From contig NZ_LMDP01000004.1 of assembly GCF_001425835.1 (NCBI RefSeq), positions 310,001 to 374,000 on the forward strand: a stretch of DNA of 64,000 nt, read 5' to 3'. Position 1 is the stretch's first letter. Each line of letters opens with the position of its first letter. Position numbers and translations under genes: made by a program. The stretch is from Afipia sp. Root123D2 (GTDB taxonomy: Bacteria > Pseudomonadota > Alphaproteobacteria > Rhizobiales > Xanthobacteraceae). The notes beneath the pieces were generated by a model. The model worked only from the letters and a program-made list of their open reading frames with translations. It ran no database searches and was not told the origin of the DNA. Below, piece by piece: positions 27,683 through 37,104 of this stretch.

Positions 27683-28678
27683 TCAGGTCTTGGCGATTCC
27701 TGCCGCCTTCATCGCTTCGCCCTTCTGCTTGTCGCTGGCGTCCATGAAGGTCGCGAAACCAGCGGCATCATCCCAAACGACTCCGAAGCCGCGCGACGAC
27801 ATGAAGTCGTTGTATTCCTTGGAGGCGTAGATTTTCTTCATCGCGGCGGTGAGCTTGGCGGCGATCGGTTCCGGCAGTCCCTTCGGTCCGGCAAAGCCGC
27901 GCCAGGCGCCGGTCGAGTAATCGATGTTCATCGCTTCCTTGAGCGTCGGCACATCGGGGAAGGTCGCGGCGCGCTTCGGCGCCATGATCGCGAGGCTCTT
28001 CACCTTTCCGGCGTCGATCATCGCGCGTGCTTCCGGCACCGAGCATGTGACAACGTCGAGGCCGCCTGCCGCAAGATCCTGCACCGCGGGCGCGGCCCCG
28101 TTCGAGGGCACCCACGCAACCTGGTTCGGCGGCAGGCCCATCGCCTGCATCCAGCCGACCAGCGCGAGATGCCAGATGCCGCCCTGGCCGGTGCCGGATG
28201 CCTTGAACTTGCCGGGAGGTGCCGCCTTGATGGCGGCCGCGAGATCCTGGACTGTCTTGTAGGGAGAATCGGATTTCACCTGGATGCCCGGCGGATCTTC
28301 ATTCATCAGCGCCAGCGGGGTGAAATCCTTTGGCGTCAACTGGGTGAGGCCGGCCCAGTGCATCATCGAAATTTCGACGGTGATGATGCCGATGGTGTAG
28401 CCGTCCGGATTTGCGGTGGAGATCGCGGAGTGGCCGACCACACCCGATCCGCCGGTGCGATTGACCACGTTGACCGGCTGGCCGAATTCCTTTTCGAGCA
28501 GGCCGCCGACGATGCGCGCGGTGGCATCGGTGCCGCCGCCCGCGCCCCACGGGCAGATCAACTGGATCGGCCGGCTCGGGTAATTCGCCTGTGCGAAGGA
28601 AGGTTTCAGTCCGAGGCCGGCACTGGCAGCTACAGCCGCCGCCGACACCGCGAAATCGCGGCGCGTGATCGAAGACAT
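27683..28678 (-). CDS. tctC: Periplasmic substrate-binding protein TctC/Bug
   Basis: A 331-residue Bug-family solute receptor. MSSITRRDFAVSAAAVAASA is a twin-arginine-type signal. Mature sequence starts near NYPSRPIQLICPWGAGGGTD, the characteristic Bug N-terminus, followed by VNRTGGSGVVGHSAI. The start at 28678 has GGGAG seven bases upstream. Bug receptors bind carboxylates such as citrate, nicotinate or terephthalate. It is first in tctC-tctB-tctA. Confidence 0.92.
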   Translation of the reverse strand: MSSITRRDFAVSAAAVAASAGLGLKPSFAQANYPSRPIQLICPWGAGGGTDATARIVGGLLEKEFGQPVNVVNRTGGSGVVGHSAISTANPDGYTIGIITVEISMMHWAGLTQLTPKDFTPLALMNEDPPGIQVKSDSPYKTVQDLAAAIKAAPPGKFKASGTGQGGIWHLALVGWMQAMGLPPNQVAWVPSNGAAPAVQDLAAGGLDVVTCSVPEARAMIDAGKVKSLAIMAPKRAATFPDVPTLKEAMNIDYSTGAWRGFAGPKGLPEPIAAKLTAAMKKIYASKEYNDFMSSRGFGVVWDDAAGFATFMDASDKQKGEAMKAAGIAKT

Positions 28679-28879
28679 GACGTTTCTCCCCATGGCGCCA
28701 GTGAACCCGGCGCTCGTACGACAACATACTAGGCATCTTTGCCGCATCCTCGCAAGCGCGTGAATGATTGCGGCGCAACACGTCATGCAAGGGTGCGGAA
28801 CGCGGCGTAGCGATCTGCGTGAGGAAAATTCACGGCAGAACTATCCCTGTCGCTGATGCGGAACGGGTGGCGGTTCGTT

Positions 28880-29665
28880 CTATTTTCTTGACGTATTCTT
28901 TTCAGCCGGGCGGCTGCCGCCGAAGAGCGCATTGCCTTCGGGGGTGAGATACGGCTTCAACACGTCCCACGGCACGAATGCTTCATACGAGCCCTCGGCA
29001 TAGGAGCCGACGGCGTAAGGCGAATAGTTGAACACCAGCCCGGCGCTCTTGCCGGCCTCCGTTGACGAGGCAAGTTCGACTGCGCCGATCCTGAGCAGCT
29101 TCGGCTCAACGCCATTGGTCCAGCTGTCGTCGGGTTCGTCGATGCCGCGCTCCTTCTTCTCGGCCTTCAGCGATGCGATGATCGCGCGACGCATTGCCGT
29201 GAGGGTGGGGCCGTTGTCGGCCAGTTCCTTGAAGAACGGGCGGATGCTGATCGGCTTCTTCGCGGTATCGTCCCACAGGATCGTGTTCAGATCGGTGTTG
29301 GGATGCGCGCCGCCGGTATAGATGAACATCGTGCGCAATACGCTGACATAGCGTCCGGCGATGATCGATTGCACCGTGTAGTCGCGCTCGAAGGTCCACG
29401 CGCGTCCGTCGCGGAACAGTTCCGGTGAGGATTTATATTCCTTTGCGGCGTCGGCGCGGTTGCTTTCCGCCCAGCGTTTGCTGTCCGCAAGCAGGTTGGC
29501 GGCAAGCGCAGCGTTCTGCCGGATCGTATTGTCGAGCGTCACCTTGATCTCGACCGCCTTGGTCTTGATCGCGATGTCGGGCTTCTGCTCGGCGGCGACA
29601 ACAACGGCTTGCGGCAAAACGAGCGCTGCCGCGAGGGTGAGGTTTGCCGCGAGCCGCAATGTCAT
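28880..29665 (-). CDS. Secreted DUF3298 (RsiV-like) domain protein
   Basis: A 261-residue protein with a signal peptide ([20 protein letters not shown], cleavage near VVAAEQ). The mature region contains the RsiV-like segment [20 protein letters not shown] followed by [15 protein letters not shown] and [20 protein letters not shown]. This is the DUF4163/DUF3298 fold, also found in the lysozyme-binding part of anti-sigma RsiV. There is no transmembrane anchor or sigma-binding part here. The start overlaps the mutase stop by ATGA, an unexpected partner. Confidence 0.8.
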   Translation of the reverse strand: MTLRLAANLTLAAALVLPQAVVVAAEQKPDIAIKTKAVEIKVTLDNTIRQNAALAANLLADSKRWAESNRADAAKEYKSSPELFRDGRAWTFERDYTVQSIIAGRYVSVLRTMFIYTGGAHPNTDLNTILWDDTAKKPISIRPFFKELADNGPTLTAMRRAIIASLKAEKKERGIDEPDDSWTNGVEPKLLRIGAVELASSTEAGKSAGLVFNYSPYAVGSYAEGSYEAFVPWDVLKPYLTPEGNALFGGSRPAEKNTSRK

Positions 29666-31824
29666 TCCGCCGCCGCGCTCGGGTGGCCGAGCCGGACCGT
29701 GAGCTTCCGGAGCAGTTCTTCGGCAGCATCCGCGATCACCGTGCCGGGCGGGAAGATCGCTTCCGCGCCGGCCTTGTAGAGCGCGTCGTAATCCTGCGGC
29801 GGCACCACGCCGCCGATGATGATCATGATGTCATCGCGCCCGCGCTTATGCAGCGCTGCCTTCACCTCGGGCACGGCGGTCAGGTGTGCCGCCGCCAGCG
29901 ACGACAGGCCGAGAATGTGGACGTCGTTTTCGACCGCCTGCCGCGCCGCTTCGTCGGCGGTGGCGAACAGCGGCCCGATATCGACGTCGAAGCCGACGTC
30001 GGCGAACGCCGATGCGATCACCTTCTGGCCGCGGTCGTGGCCGTCCTGTCCGATCTTGGCGACGAGAATGCGTGGCCTGCGTCCCTCGGCATCCTCGAAG
30101 GCATCGATCAGCGTCTGCAATTTCTCGACCCGGTCGGACATGGTGGCGGCCTCGCGTTTATAGACGCCGGTGATGGATTTGATCTCGGCACGATGGCGGC
30201 CGAAGACCTTTTCCATGGCGTCCGAAATTTCGCCGACGGTTGCTTTCGCGCGCGCCGCGTCGATGGCGAGCGCCAGCAGATTGCCTTGTCCGTCCTGTGC
30301 GCTGCGGGAGAGAGCGGCGAGCGCAGCATCGACGTCCGCCTGCTTGCGTTCGCTCCTGAGGCGCGACAGCTTGTCGATCTGCAGGCGCCGCACGGTGGAG
30401 TTCTCGACCTTCAGCACGTCGATGGAGGCTTCGTTCTGCGGCTTGTACTTGTTGACGCCGATCACCGACTGCCGTCCGGCGTCGATCCGCGCCTGGGTTT
30501 TCGCCGAAGCCTCTTCGATGCGCAATTTCGGCACGCCGGCCTCGATGGCCTTGGCCATGCCGCCGAGTTCCTCGACTTCCTGAATGTGCGCCCAGGCCTT
30601 GGCGGCGAGATCGTGCGTGAGGCGCTCGACGTAATACGAGCCGCCCCACGGATCCACGATCCGCGTAGTGCCGCTTTCCTGCTGCAGGAACAATTGCGTG
30701 TTGCGGGCAATGCGTGCCGAGAAATCGGTCGGCAGCGCCAGCGCTTCGTCGAGTGCATTGGTGTGGAGCGACTGGGTGTGCCCCTGGGTCGCCGCCATCG
30801 CCTCGATATTGGTGCGGATGACGTTGTTGAACACGTCCTGCGCGGTCAATGACCACCCCGACGTCTGGCAATGGGTGCGCAGCGACAGCGAGCGCACATC
30901 CTTCGGGTTGAACTCTTTCATCAGCTTGGCCCACAGCAGGCGGGCGGCGCGCATCTTGGCTACTTCCATGAAGAAGTTCATGCCGATCGCCCAGAAGAAC
31001 GACAGGCGTGGCGCAAATTTGTCGATATCTAGGCCTGCGGCCATACCGGCGCGGACATATTCGACACCGTCGGCCAGCGTGTAGGCGAGTTCGAGGTCCT
31101 GCGTCGCACCGGCTTCCTGCATGTGGTAGCCGGAGATCGAGATCGAATTGAACTTCGGCATTTTCTGCGAGGTGTAAGCGAAGATGTCCGAGATGATCCG
31201 CATCGAGGGCAACGGCGGGTAGATGTAGGTGTTGCGCACCATGAATTCTTTCAGGATGTCGTTCTGGATCGTTCCTGAAAGCTTCTCCGGCGGCACGCCC
31301 TGTTCTTCGGCGGCGACGACAAACAGCGCGAGAATCGGCAGCACAGCGCCATTCATGGTCATCGACACGCTCATCTGGTCGAGCGGGATGCCCGCGAACA
31401 GCGTGCGCATATCGTAGATCGAGTCGATCGCAACACCGGCCATGCCGACGTCGCCGGACACACGCGGATGATCGCTGTCGTAGCCGCGGTGGGTGGCGAG
31501 ATCGAACGCCACCGACAGGCCCTTCTGGCCGGCGGCGAGGTTGCGCCGGTAGAAGGCGTTGGAATCTTCCGCCGTCGAGAAGCCGGCATACTGGCGCACG
31601 GTCCACGGCTGATTGACGTACATGGTCGGGTAGGGGCCGCGCAGATACGGCGCGATGCCGGGCCAGGTGTCGAGGAAGTCGATGCCCTTGAGGTCGGCTT
31701 CGCCGTAGCTCGACTTGACCTCGATGCCTTCCGGCGTCAGCCACGGTTTCGCATTGCTGTCGTTGTCGGCGGGCGGCGTACCCGGCTTGAATGCGAGATC
31801 AGCAAAATTCGGAATACGGGTCAT
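29662..31824 (-). CDS. mutB: Methylmalonyl-CoA mutase, large catalytic subunit
   Basis: A 720-residue B12-dependent mutase that interconverts (R)-methylmalonyl-CoA and succinyl-CoA. The TIM-barrel has the substrate-binding [20 protein letters not shown] and [17 protein letters not shown]; the C-terminal cobalamin domain (about 580-710) has [13 protein letters not shown] with the DxHxxG histidine near residue 596. The domain set is complete. Together with the small subunit and MeaB it completes propionyl-CoA catabolism. A GFA-family gene separates it from the small-subunit gene. Confidence 0.95.
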   Translation of the reverse strand: MTRIPNFADLAFKPGTPPADNDSNAKPWLTPEGIEVKSSYGEADLKGIDFLDTWPGIAPYLRGPYPTMYVNQPWTVRQYAGFSTAEDSNAFYRRNLAAGQKGLSVAFDLATHRGYDSDHPRVSGDVGMAGVAIDSIYDMRTLFAGIPLDQMSVSMTMNGAVLPILALFVVAAEEQGVPPEKLSGTIQNDILKEFMVRNTYIYPPLPSMRIISDIFAYTSQKMPKFNSISISGYHMQEAGATQDLELAYTLADGVEYVRAGMAAGLDIDKFAPRLSFFWAIGMNFFMEVAKMRAARLLWAKLMKEFNPKDVRSLSLRTHCQTSGWSLTAQDVFNNVIRTNIEAMAATQGHTQSLHTNALDEALALPTDFSARIARNTQLFLQQESGTTRIVDPWGGSYYVERLTHDLAAKAWAHIQEVEELGGMAKAIEAGVPKLRIEEASAKTQARIDAGRQSVIGVNKYKPQNEASIDVLKVENSTVRRLQIDKLSRLRSERKQADVDAALAALSRSAQDGQGNLLALAIDAARAKATVGEISDAMEKVFGRHRAEIKSITGVYKREAATMSDRVEKLQTLIDAFEDAEGRRPRILVAKIGQDGHDRGQKVIASAFADVGFDVDIGPLFATADEAARQAVENDVHILGLSSLAAAHLTAVPEVKAALHKRGRDDIMIIIGGVVPPQDYDALYKAGAEAIFPPGTVIADAAEELLRKLTVRLGHPSAAAE

Positions 31825-31882
31825 AGTCTCACCATTCTAACACAAAACGCCCGGAGCATCGAAGGGGTCATGGCAGGGGCTT

Positions 31883-32350
31883 TCAGTCGTGATCGGGATG
31901 CTGGCGGCTGACAATCGCGTCCAGCCTGTCACGGCCGTAATTTTCAAGCGTGGTTTTACCGGGCATGCTCGCAATCCCCGCGACCCAGCCGAGCTGTGAC
32001 TCAGTTCCGAACTGCAAATCGGGAACAACGGCGTCTGGCCTGTCGAACGCGCCGGTCATGATCTCGATGTTCGGCCCGCCGATGCGGCGATAGCTCAGCG
32101 GCGTGCCGCAGTCCGCGCAGAAATCGCGTTCGGCGATCGATGACGACTGAAATGACGATGGCGTGCCGCGCGTCCAGCGGAAATCTTCATGCCGGATGTC
32201 GGCCAGTGACGCGAACGGACCGCCCGACGCCTTCTGGCACATCCGGCAATGGCAGATGCTGACGCGCACTGGCGCAGCCGTGATCGCAAAGCGGATCGCG
32301 CCGCACTGGCAGCCTCCAGTCAGGTCTGTTGTCGCGGATGTCATCATCAA
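31883..32350 (-). CDS. GFA / CENP-V-like zinc-binding protein
   Basis: A 155-residue protein of the glutathione-dependent formaldehyde-activating (GFA) family. Zinc ligands appear in TGGCQCGAIRF, SICHCRMCQKASGGPF and FCADCGTPLSYRR. Members bind zinc and often handle glutathione adducts, but most are uncharacterised. It starts with ATGA overlap to the small mutase stop and ends 58 bases before the large subunit, so it is probably co-translated with the mutase. Confidence 0.88.
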   Translation of the reverse strand: MMMTSATTDLTGGCQCGAIRFAITAAPVRVSICHCRMCQKASGGPFASLADIRHEDFRWTRGTPSSFQSSSIAERDFCADCGTPLSYRRIGGPNIEIMTGAFDRPDAVVPDLQFGTESQLGWVAGIASMPGKTTLENYGRDRLDAIVSRQHPDHD

Positions 32351-34212
32351 CCTATCCGGTTGTATGCTTCGCTCAACATCGTCAATGCGTTGCCGCCGGC
32401 GAACACAAAGTCATTCACGCCGGCCGCGCGCAGGGCCGTCTCAAGCTCGCCGGGGCGGCCTGCCAGATAGATATACCTGGCTCCTGCGCCGTGAAGGGCT
32501 TTGGCTGCCGGTTCCGCTTGCGCGGCATATACTTTGTCCGACGAGCACAAGCAGGCGAGGGATGCACCGGAGGCTTTGAAAGCGGCCGCCAGCACGGCAG
32601 GATCGGTAAAGCCTTCGGAGTCGACGGCCTCGATGCCGCCGGTCTCGAAGAAGCTCTTGGCAAACGTCGCGCGCGCCGTGAAGTCGACAGCGCTGCCGAG
32701 ATTGGCGAGAAAGACTTTCGGCCGCGCACCGGACTTTTCGAGAATTTCGTCGGAGGCGTCGCGCAATGTCTCGAATGGCTGCGCGAGGCGGATAGGCGCC
32801 AGCGCATCGAACCTGACTTTTGCCTCGCCGTCCGGCGGCAGTGTGACAGGTGTGGCTTCCAGCACGGAGGCTGCCGCTTCATAGAGGTTCGGAAATTCGC
32901 TGGCTCCCGTCAGCACCTCTTTGCGCTTGGCGAGGTTGGCGTCGCGCGCGGCTCTCACGGTCGCGACTTTCTTCTGGATGATGTTCTGTTCCAGTGCAGC
33001 GAACGCACCGCCGGCCCGTTCGATCTCCTGAAACTGCGCCCAGACAGCTTCGCACAGATGGTCGGTCAGGTCCTCGATGCCGCCGGAGCCGGCCGCGGGA
33101 TCGGACACCTTCTCGAGATTGGACTCCTCAAGCAGAATCAACTGGGTGTTGCGGGCAATGCGCCGCGCCAACATATCCGGCAGACCGAGAGCCAGCGTGT
33201 GCGGCAGCACGGTGATGCTGTTGGCGCCGCCGAGTCCGGCGGCAAAGGTGGCGATCGTCGCGCGCAACATGTTCACGTAAGGGTCGCGCTGCGTCAGCAT
33301 CCGCCACGACGTTTCCGCCGCGACGAACAGCGGCTCGGGCGCGAGACCGCAGCTTTGCTCGATACCGGCCCAAAGGCGGCGCAGGGCGCGAAACTTCGCC
33401 AGAGTCATGAACTGGTCTGCGTCGGCGCTCATCCGCGCGTAGATCATGCGCCGGGCGTCGTCGAGCGCCACGCCTGCGTCTTCGAGCGCGCGCAGATAGG
33501 CGACGGCAGTGGCTAGCACGAAGGCCAGTTCCTGTGCTTCCGAGCCGCCCGCATTGTGGATCACGCGGCCATCGGCCGCCGCGAAGGGCCCGCGGAAGCC
33601 GAGCTTTGCGAGGCTCGTGATTTTCTCACCGAAGACCTTGGCCGTGCTCTCCCATGTTCCCTGGTTGCCGCCGCGCACCGCACTGCCGCCGATCGGATCC
33701 AGTCCGAAACGCACGTCCACAGTTTCAGGAGCGATCTTCCGCGCGGCAAGCAGGTCGGCGAAATGCCGGCCGATGTCGCGCGAATGCAAGCCGATCTGGA
33801 ATTCGATTCCGATTCCGGCATCGAGATAGATGCCGTCGAGCGCACGGGCGAGGGCGGCAGGTGTCGACTCCAGCCCATGGCCATAAGCGCCGTTGGCACC
33901 GGCGAACACCAGCGTCAGGCCATTCGCACCGTTCTCGAGATCGTGCAGCGCCTGCTTGTTGGCAGCCGCGGCATCCGGATGATCGACACGCTGAATGATC
34001 TGCCATGGCGTCGCCGCCGGACGTCCGGGGACCGCGCTCGCGTTATGCGCACGCTGGTAGATCGGCTCGATGCTGAGGCCGTCATAGGTCTTGGCGATCA
34101 GCTTCTCGAACGGTCCGCCCTTGAGGACGCCATCGACCAGTTTACGCCAGTCCTCCCGAGTAGCGGGGTTGAAGTCGGCGGCGAGTTGCAGATGATCTGT
34201 TTCCGTGGACAT
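32347..34212 (-). CDS. mutA: Methylmalonyl-CoA mutase, small subunit
   Basis: A 621-residue small-subunit homologue. It keeps the barrel ([55 protein letters not shown]). In its C-terminal cobalamin-like domain (FLANLGSAVDFTARATFA) the DxHxxG motif is absent, as expected for the non-catalytic partner. It forms a heterodimer with the large subunit. Its stop overlaps the GFA start. It lies 83 bases downstream of folK; no cobalamin riboswitch fits in that gap. Confidence 0.93.
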   Translation of the reverse strand: MSTETDHLQLAADFNPATREDWRKLVDGVLKGGPFEKLIAKTYDGLSIEPIYQRAHNASAVPGRPAATPWQIIQRVDHPDAAAANKQALHDLENGANGLTLVFAGANGAYGHGLESTPAALARALDGIYLDAGIGIEFQIGLHSRDIGRHFADLLAARKIAPETVDVRFGLDPIGGSAVRGGNQGTWESTAKVFGEKITSLAKLGFRGPFAAADGRVIHNAGGSEAQELAFVLATAVAYLRALEDAGVALDDARRMIYARMSADADQFMTLAKFRALRRLWAGIEQSCGLAPEPLFVAAETSWRMLTQRDPYVNMLRATIATFAAGLGGANSITVLPHTLALGLPDMLARRIARNTQLILLEESNLEKVSDPAAGSGGIEDLTDHLCEAVWAQFQEIERAGGAFAALEQNIIQKKVATVRAARDANLAKRKEVLTGASEFPNLYEAAASVLEATPVTLPPDGEAKVRFDALAPIRLAQPFETLRDASDEILEKSGARPKVFLANLGSAVDFTARATFAKSFFETGGIEAVDSEGFTDPAVLAAAFKASGASLACLCSSDKVYAAQAEPAAKALHGAGARYIYLAGRPGELETALRAAGVNDFVFAGGNALTMLSEAYNRIG

Positions 34213-34295
34213 TCAGCGGGTTAACTCCGGCGCGGGCTTATCGTTGGCCGAAAATGCCATGCGGCGGCGCACAAGCCAAATGGTTGTTTGGGCTG

Positions 34296-34787
34296 CTACG
34301 CGATATCCGGCAGCCGCTCGATGCCGTCTTTGGCGAGCGGGATCAGCGCGTCGCGCGGGGTTTTCCCGGCAATGCTCCGGTCAGGGGTGATTTCCGCCAG
34401 CGGAACCAGCACGAAGGCCCGCTCGAACAACCGGGGATGCGGCAATGTCAGCTCGGGTTTCTGCAGGCCGACATCGTCATAGGCGATGATATCGAGGTCG
34501 AGGGTGCGGGGGCCCCATCGCCGCTCATTGGCGCGATCGCGACCGAACTTCTTTTCGATCTTGTGCAGTGTGAACAGCAGCGCGTGGGGATCGAGGCTGG
34601 TTTCGATCTCGATACAGGCGTTGACGAAAGGCGCTTGCTGCTCGTCGCCCCATGGCGGTGTCGTATAATCCGAAGATCGAGCCACCAGCACGGCCTGCGT
34701 CATGCCGCAGATGTTGGCGATTGCTTTTTTGAATGTCGCGCGGACGTCGCCGACATTGCCGCCCAGCGCGATCAGAACACTGGCCAT
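34296..34787 (-). CDS. folK: 6-hydroxymethyl-dihydropterin pyrophosphokinase FolK
   Basis: A 163-residue HPPK: SVLIALGGNVGDVRATFKKA at the start, SSDYTTPPWGDEQQAPFVNA, the IEKKFGRDRANERRWGPRTL ATP/pterin segment followed by DLDIIAYDD, and PHPRLFERAFVLVPLAEI. It makes 6-hydroxymethyl-7,8-dihydropterin diphosphate for folate synthesis. It is last of folP-folB-folK, five bases after folB. Confidence 0.96.
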   Translation of the reverse strand: MASVLIALGGNVGDVRATFKKAIANICGMTQAVLVARSSDYTTPPWGDEQQAPFVNACIEIETSLDPHALLFTLHKIEKKFGRDRANERRWGPRTLDLDIIAYDDVGLQKPELTLPHPRLFERAFVLVPLAEITPDRSIAGKTPRDALIPLAKDGIERLPDIA

Positions 34788-34792
34788 CGCCC

Positions 34793-35158
34793 TTATGACC
34801 TGCTGCGGGTGATGATGACACCAACGTCGTCGAAGATCGCCGGAATCGGGGCGTGCGGTTTGTGGACCGTGACCTGAATGGCGCTGACACGCTCGAACGT
34901 AGCGAGAATGGCGTCGGCGACAGCGCCGGCGGCACGCTCCAGCAGGTAGTAGTTGGTATCCTTGAAGGCTGCGGTCGCCGTTGCCACCACGCTGGAATAG
35001 GAGACCGTATCGGCCAGCTTATCGGTGCGGGATGATTCCGACAGGTCGATGAAGAGTTCGAGGTCGATGACAAAACGCTGACCGACCTGTGCCTCGTGGT
35101 CCATGACGCCGTGACGGGCATGGACCAGCAGGCCCTTGACGAAAATAATATCGCTCAT
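34793..35158 (-). CDS. folB: Dihydroneopterin aldolase FolB
   Basis: A 121-residue dihydroneopterin aldolase. It has VHARHGVMDHEAQVGQRFVI, the TDKLADTVSYSSVVATA segment and TVHKPHAPIPAIFDDVGVII. The catalytic Lys is in HKPHAPI. It supplies FolK with 6-hydroxymethyl-dihydropterin. It overlaps folP by ATGA and is five bases from folK. Confidence 0.95.
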   Translation of the reverse strand: MSDIIFVKGLLVHARHGVMDHEAQVGQRFVIDLELFIDLSESSRTDKLADTVSYSSVVATATAAFKDTNYYLLERAAGAVADAILATFERVSAIQVTVHKPHAPIPAIFDDVGVIITRSRS

Positions 35159-36015
35159 CGTTTGTCCTCGATAGCCGCGTTCACACGCAGCGCCTGTACG
35201 GTTTCAGCGACATCGTGAGCGCGGATGATCCGTGCGCCGCTGTTTGCCGCGATTAGATGAGCCGCGAGCGAGCCGCCGAGCCGCTGCTGCGGCTCCGATG
35301 GCGTTACGCTCGCAATAAAGCGCTTGCGGGATGCGCCGACCAGGATCGGGCATCCAAACTGCCGCAGATCATCGAGGCGGGCCAGCGCCGTCATGCTCTG
35401 TTCCGGCGTCTTGCCGAAGCCGATACCGGGATCGAGCACGATGTGCGACGCCGGAATGCCGGCCTTCGCGGCGATGTCGAGCGACCGCGAGAAGAACACC
35501 GCGAGATCGGCCATGATGTCGACGGCGGGATCGGCGCTGTCGCGGTTGTGCATCACGATCACCGGCGCGCCGTGGGCGGCGACGACGGACGCCATCTCCG
35601 GGTCGCGCTGCAAACCCCAGACGTCGTTGGCGATCACCGCGCCCTGATCAAGCGCCCATGCCGCGACCTTGGCTTTCATGGTGTCGATCGAGACCGGAAT
35701 TCCGAGGGCTACGACCTGGGCGAGGATCGGCCGCAACCGTTCCATTTCGTCGTCTGCCGACACAGGCATCGCGGAGCCATAAGGCCGGGTCGATTCCGCA
35801 CCGATGTCGAGAATGTCGGCGCCTTCCGCGATCATGCGTCTGGCCTGTGCCAGCGCCAGATCGGGGTCGAGGAATTTGCCGCCATCGGAAAACGAATCCG
35901 GAGTGACATTGAGGATGCCCATGACGGCCGGGACGGGGTGCGCGAGCAGCGGCTGCAGCACCGGATGCTGCGTGGGAAAGGCCTGGTGCTGGCGCCGGAC
36001 ATCCACCTCGATCAT
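35155..36015 (-). CDS. folP: Dihydropteroate synthase FolP
   Basis: A 286-residue TIM-barrel synthase joining hydroxymethyl-dihydropterin diphosphate with p-aminobenzoate. Signatures: VMGILNVTPDSFSDGGKF, DIGAESTRPYG, ANDVWGLQRDPEM, DPGIGFGKTPEQS and GASRKRFI. It begins the folP-folB-folK cluster. An in-frame ATG at MGILNVTP is too far in to be the start; MIEVDVRRQHQAFP is accepted. Confidence 0.96.
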   Translation of the reverse strand: MIEVDVRRQHQAFPTQHPVLQPLLAHPVPAVMGILNVTPDSFSDGGKFLDPDLALAQARRMIAEGADILDIGAESTRPYGSAMPVSADDEMERLRPILAQVVALGIPVSIDTMKAKVAAWALDQGAVIANDVWGLQRDPEMASVVAAHGAPVIVMHNRDSADPAVDIMADLAVFFSRSLDIAAKAGIPASHIVLDPGIGFGKTPEQSMTALARLDDLRQFGCPILVGASRKRFIASVTPSEPQQRLGGSLAAHLIAANSGARIIRAHDVAETVQALRVNAAIEDKR

Positions 36016-36112
36016 GCGGTGGCTTTGCGCGGTCTATGGGTGGGAGTCAAGGCGTTTGGAACCGGCCGGATCGGTGCGCTAAACGGCTGGCCGCCCGCAG
36101 CTTTCCATGCCG

Positions 36113-36520
36113 TCAGTAGGAAATCTTCAGCGGCAGTTTGCGTGCGCGCGCGATCAACTGCTCGACCGATTTCTCGGACGGCAGGACGCTCACCAGTTTG
36201 CGTTTGGTATTGGCTTCCGCCATCGCTTTTGCCAGCCGGCCCGGGTTGCGCTGGACGAATTCCCGCACCGTTGGCACGCCTGCCGCGCGGACCAGCTCGG
36301 CCTTGCGCTTTCCCATGCCCGGAACGCGCATATAGTCGGCCATATTGGCCCATTCGAGCAGTTGCTGTTCGCTGATGCCGGTCGCCGCCGCCAACTTCTT
36401 ACGGCCCTTCAGCGTGCTGGCCTTTTCAAGCAATGCATCCGTCGTGCGGATGCCCTGAGCCTTGAGCTTCGACACTGCGAGCAGCCCAAGTCCGTCAATC
36501 TGTGAAATCGGATATGTCAT
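36113..36520 (-). CDS. DUF4332 helix-hairpin-helix protein
   Basis: A 135-residue protein with two helix-hairpin-helix-like units: ISQIDGLGLLAVSKLKAQGI near the start and MRVPGMGKRKAELVRAAGVP near residue 65. This matches the DUF4332 family. Such folds often bind DNA or proteins nonspecifically; the function is unknown. It sits alone on the minus strand, 97 bases upstream of folP, and could share a transcript with the folate genes. Confidence 0.8.
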   Translation of the reverse strand: MTYPISQIDGLGLLAVSKLKAQGIRTTDALLEKASTLKGRKKLAAATGISEQQLLEWANMADYMRVPGMGKRKAELVRAAGVPTVREFVQRNPGRLAKAMAEANTKRKLVSVLPSEKSVEQLIARARKLPLKISY

Positions 36521-37104
36521 TGCACTCGGAAAACTGAAATGTTCAAGCGGCGTCTTGCAGACTGTCGCGCGACTAAGAAGAGTCTACGGAGAGAGGAGCG
36601 CGTTTCGTCTGTCGTCGCGGAACCGCTCATGCCGAAGCAACTGGAGCATCATCATGCAGGAATATCGGCCCGGCCCGGCATGATTGCCTATCGCAGGTTT
36701 CTCAAGGCTGGCATTTGAAGCCTGCCCGTCCATCCGTTTGTTCATTGGCGCCCCACTGCTCCGGTTGAGTGCCGGATCCTTGATTGCGATTTTATCTTGA
36801 GCGGGTGTTGCGCCAATTACAAGTGATGACTGCACTTGAACCGGCATTTAGCCGTCATCTCGGCGGCAACTGTTGCAACGATGCAAGAGATCGGAACAGT
36901 TTCGCTCCATAATGCCGCAGCAGAGAACATGTTTTTGATCTGGAAGGCTTCAAACGACGAAAGCAGCCGATCCAATCCCGGAAAATTGGCCGCGCATATC
37001 GGCAAGGGCTGTTGACCCGTTCTAATCTGGCTGCAAGATGTTGCGTGCAGCCCATACCGATTTGTTCGACAGCGCGGCGACATACTGCAACAAGAGGCGC
37101 GACG
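36521..37104. other. Long intergenic region without a clear gene
   Basis: 584 bases between the divergent DUF4332 and HerA-like genes. Small ORFs on both strands show no recognisable domain or coding pattern. It presumably holds both promoters. A TTGACC near 37012 could be a -35 element for the ATPase gene, but no convincing -10 element follows it. Confidence 0.5.

Noticed and set aside
34213-34295. Possible cobalamin riboswitch before the mutase operon
   Set aside because: The gap to folK is only 83 bases and lacks the B12-box sequence.
36584-36847. 87-codon minus-strand ORF in the DUF4332-HerA gap
   Set aside because: No homology recognised, no ribosome site and unremarkable composition.
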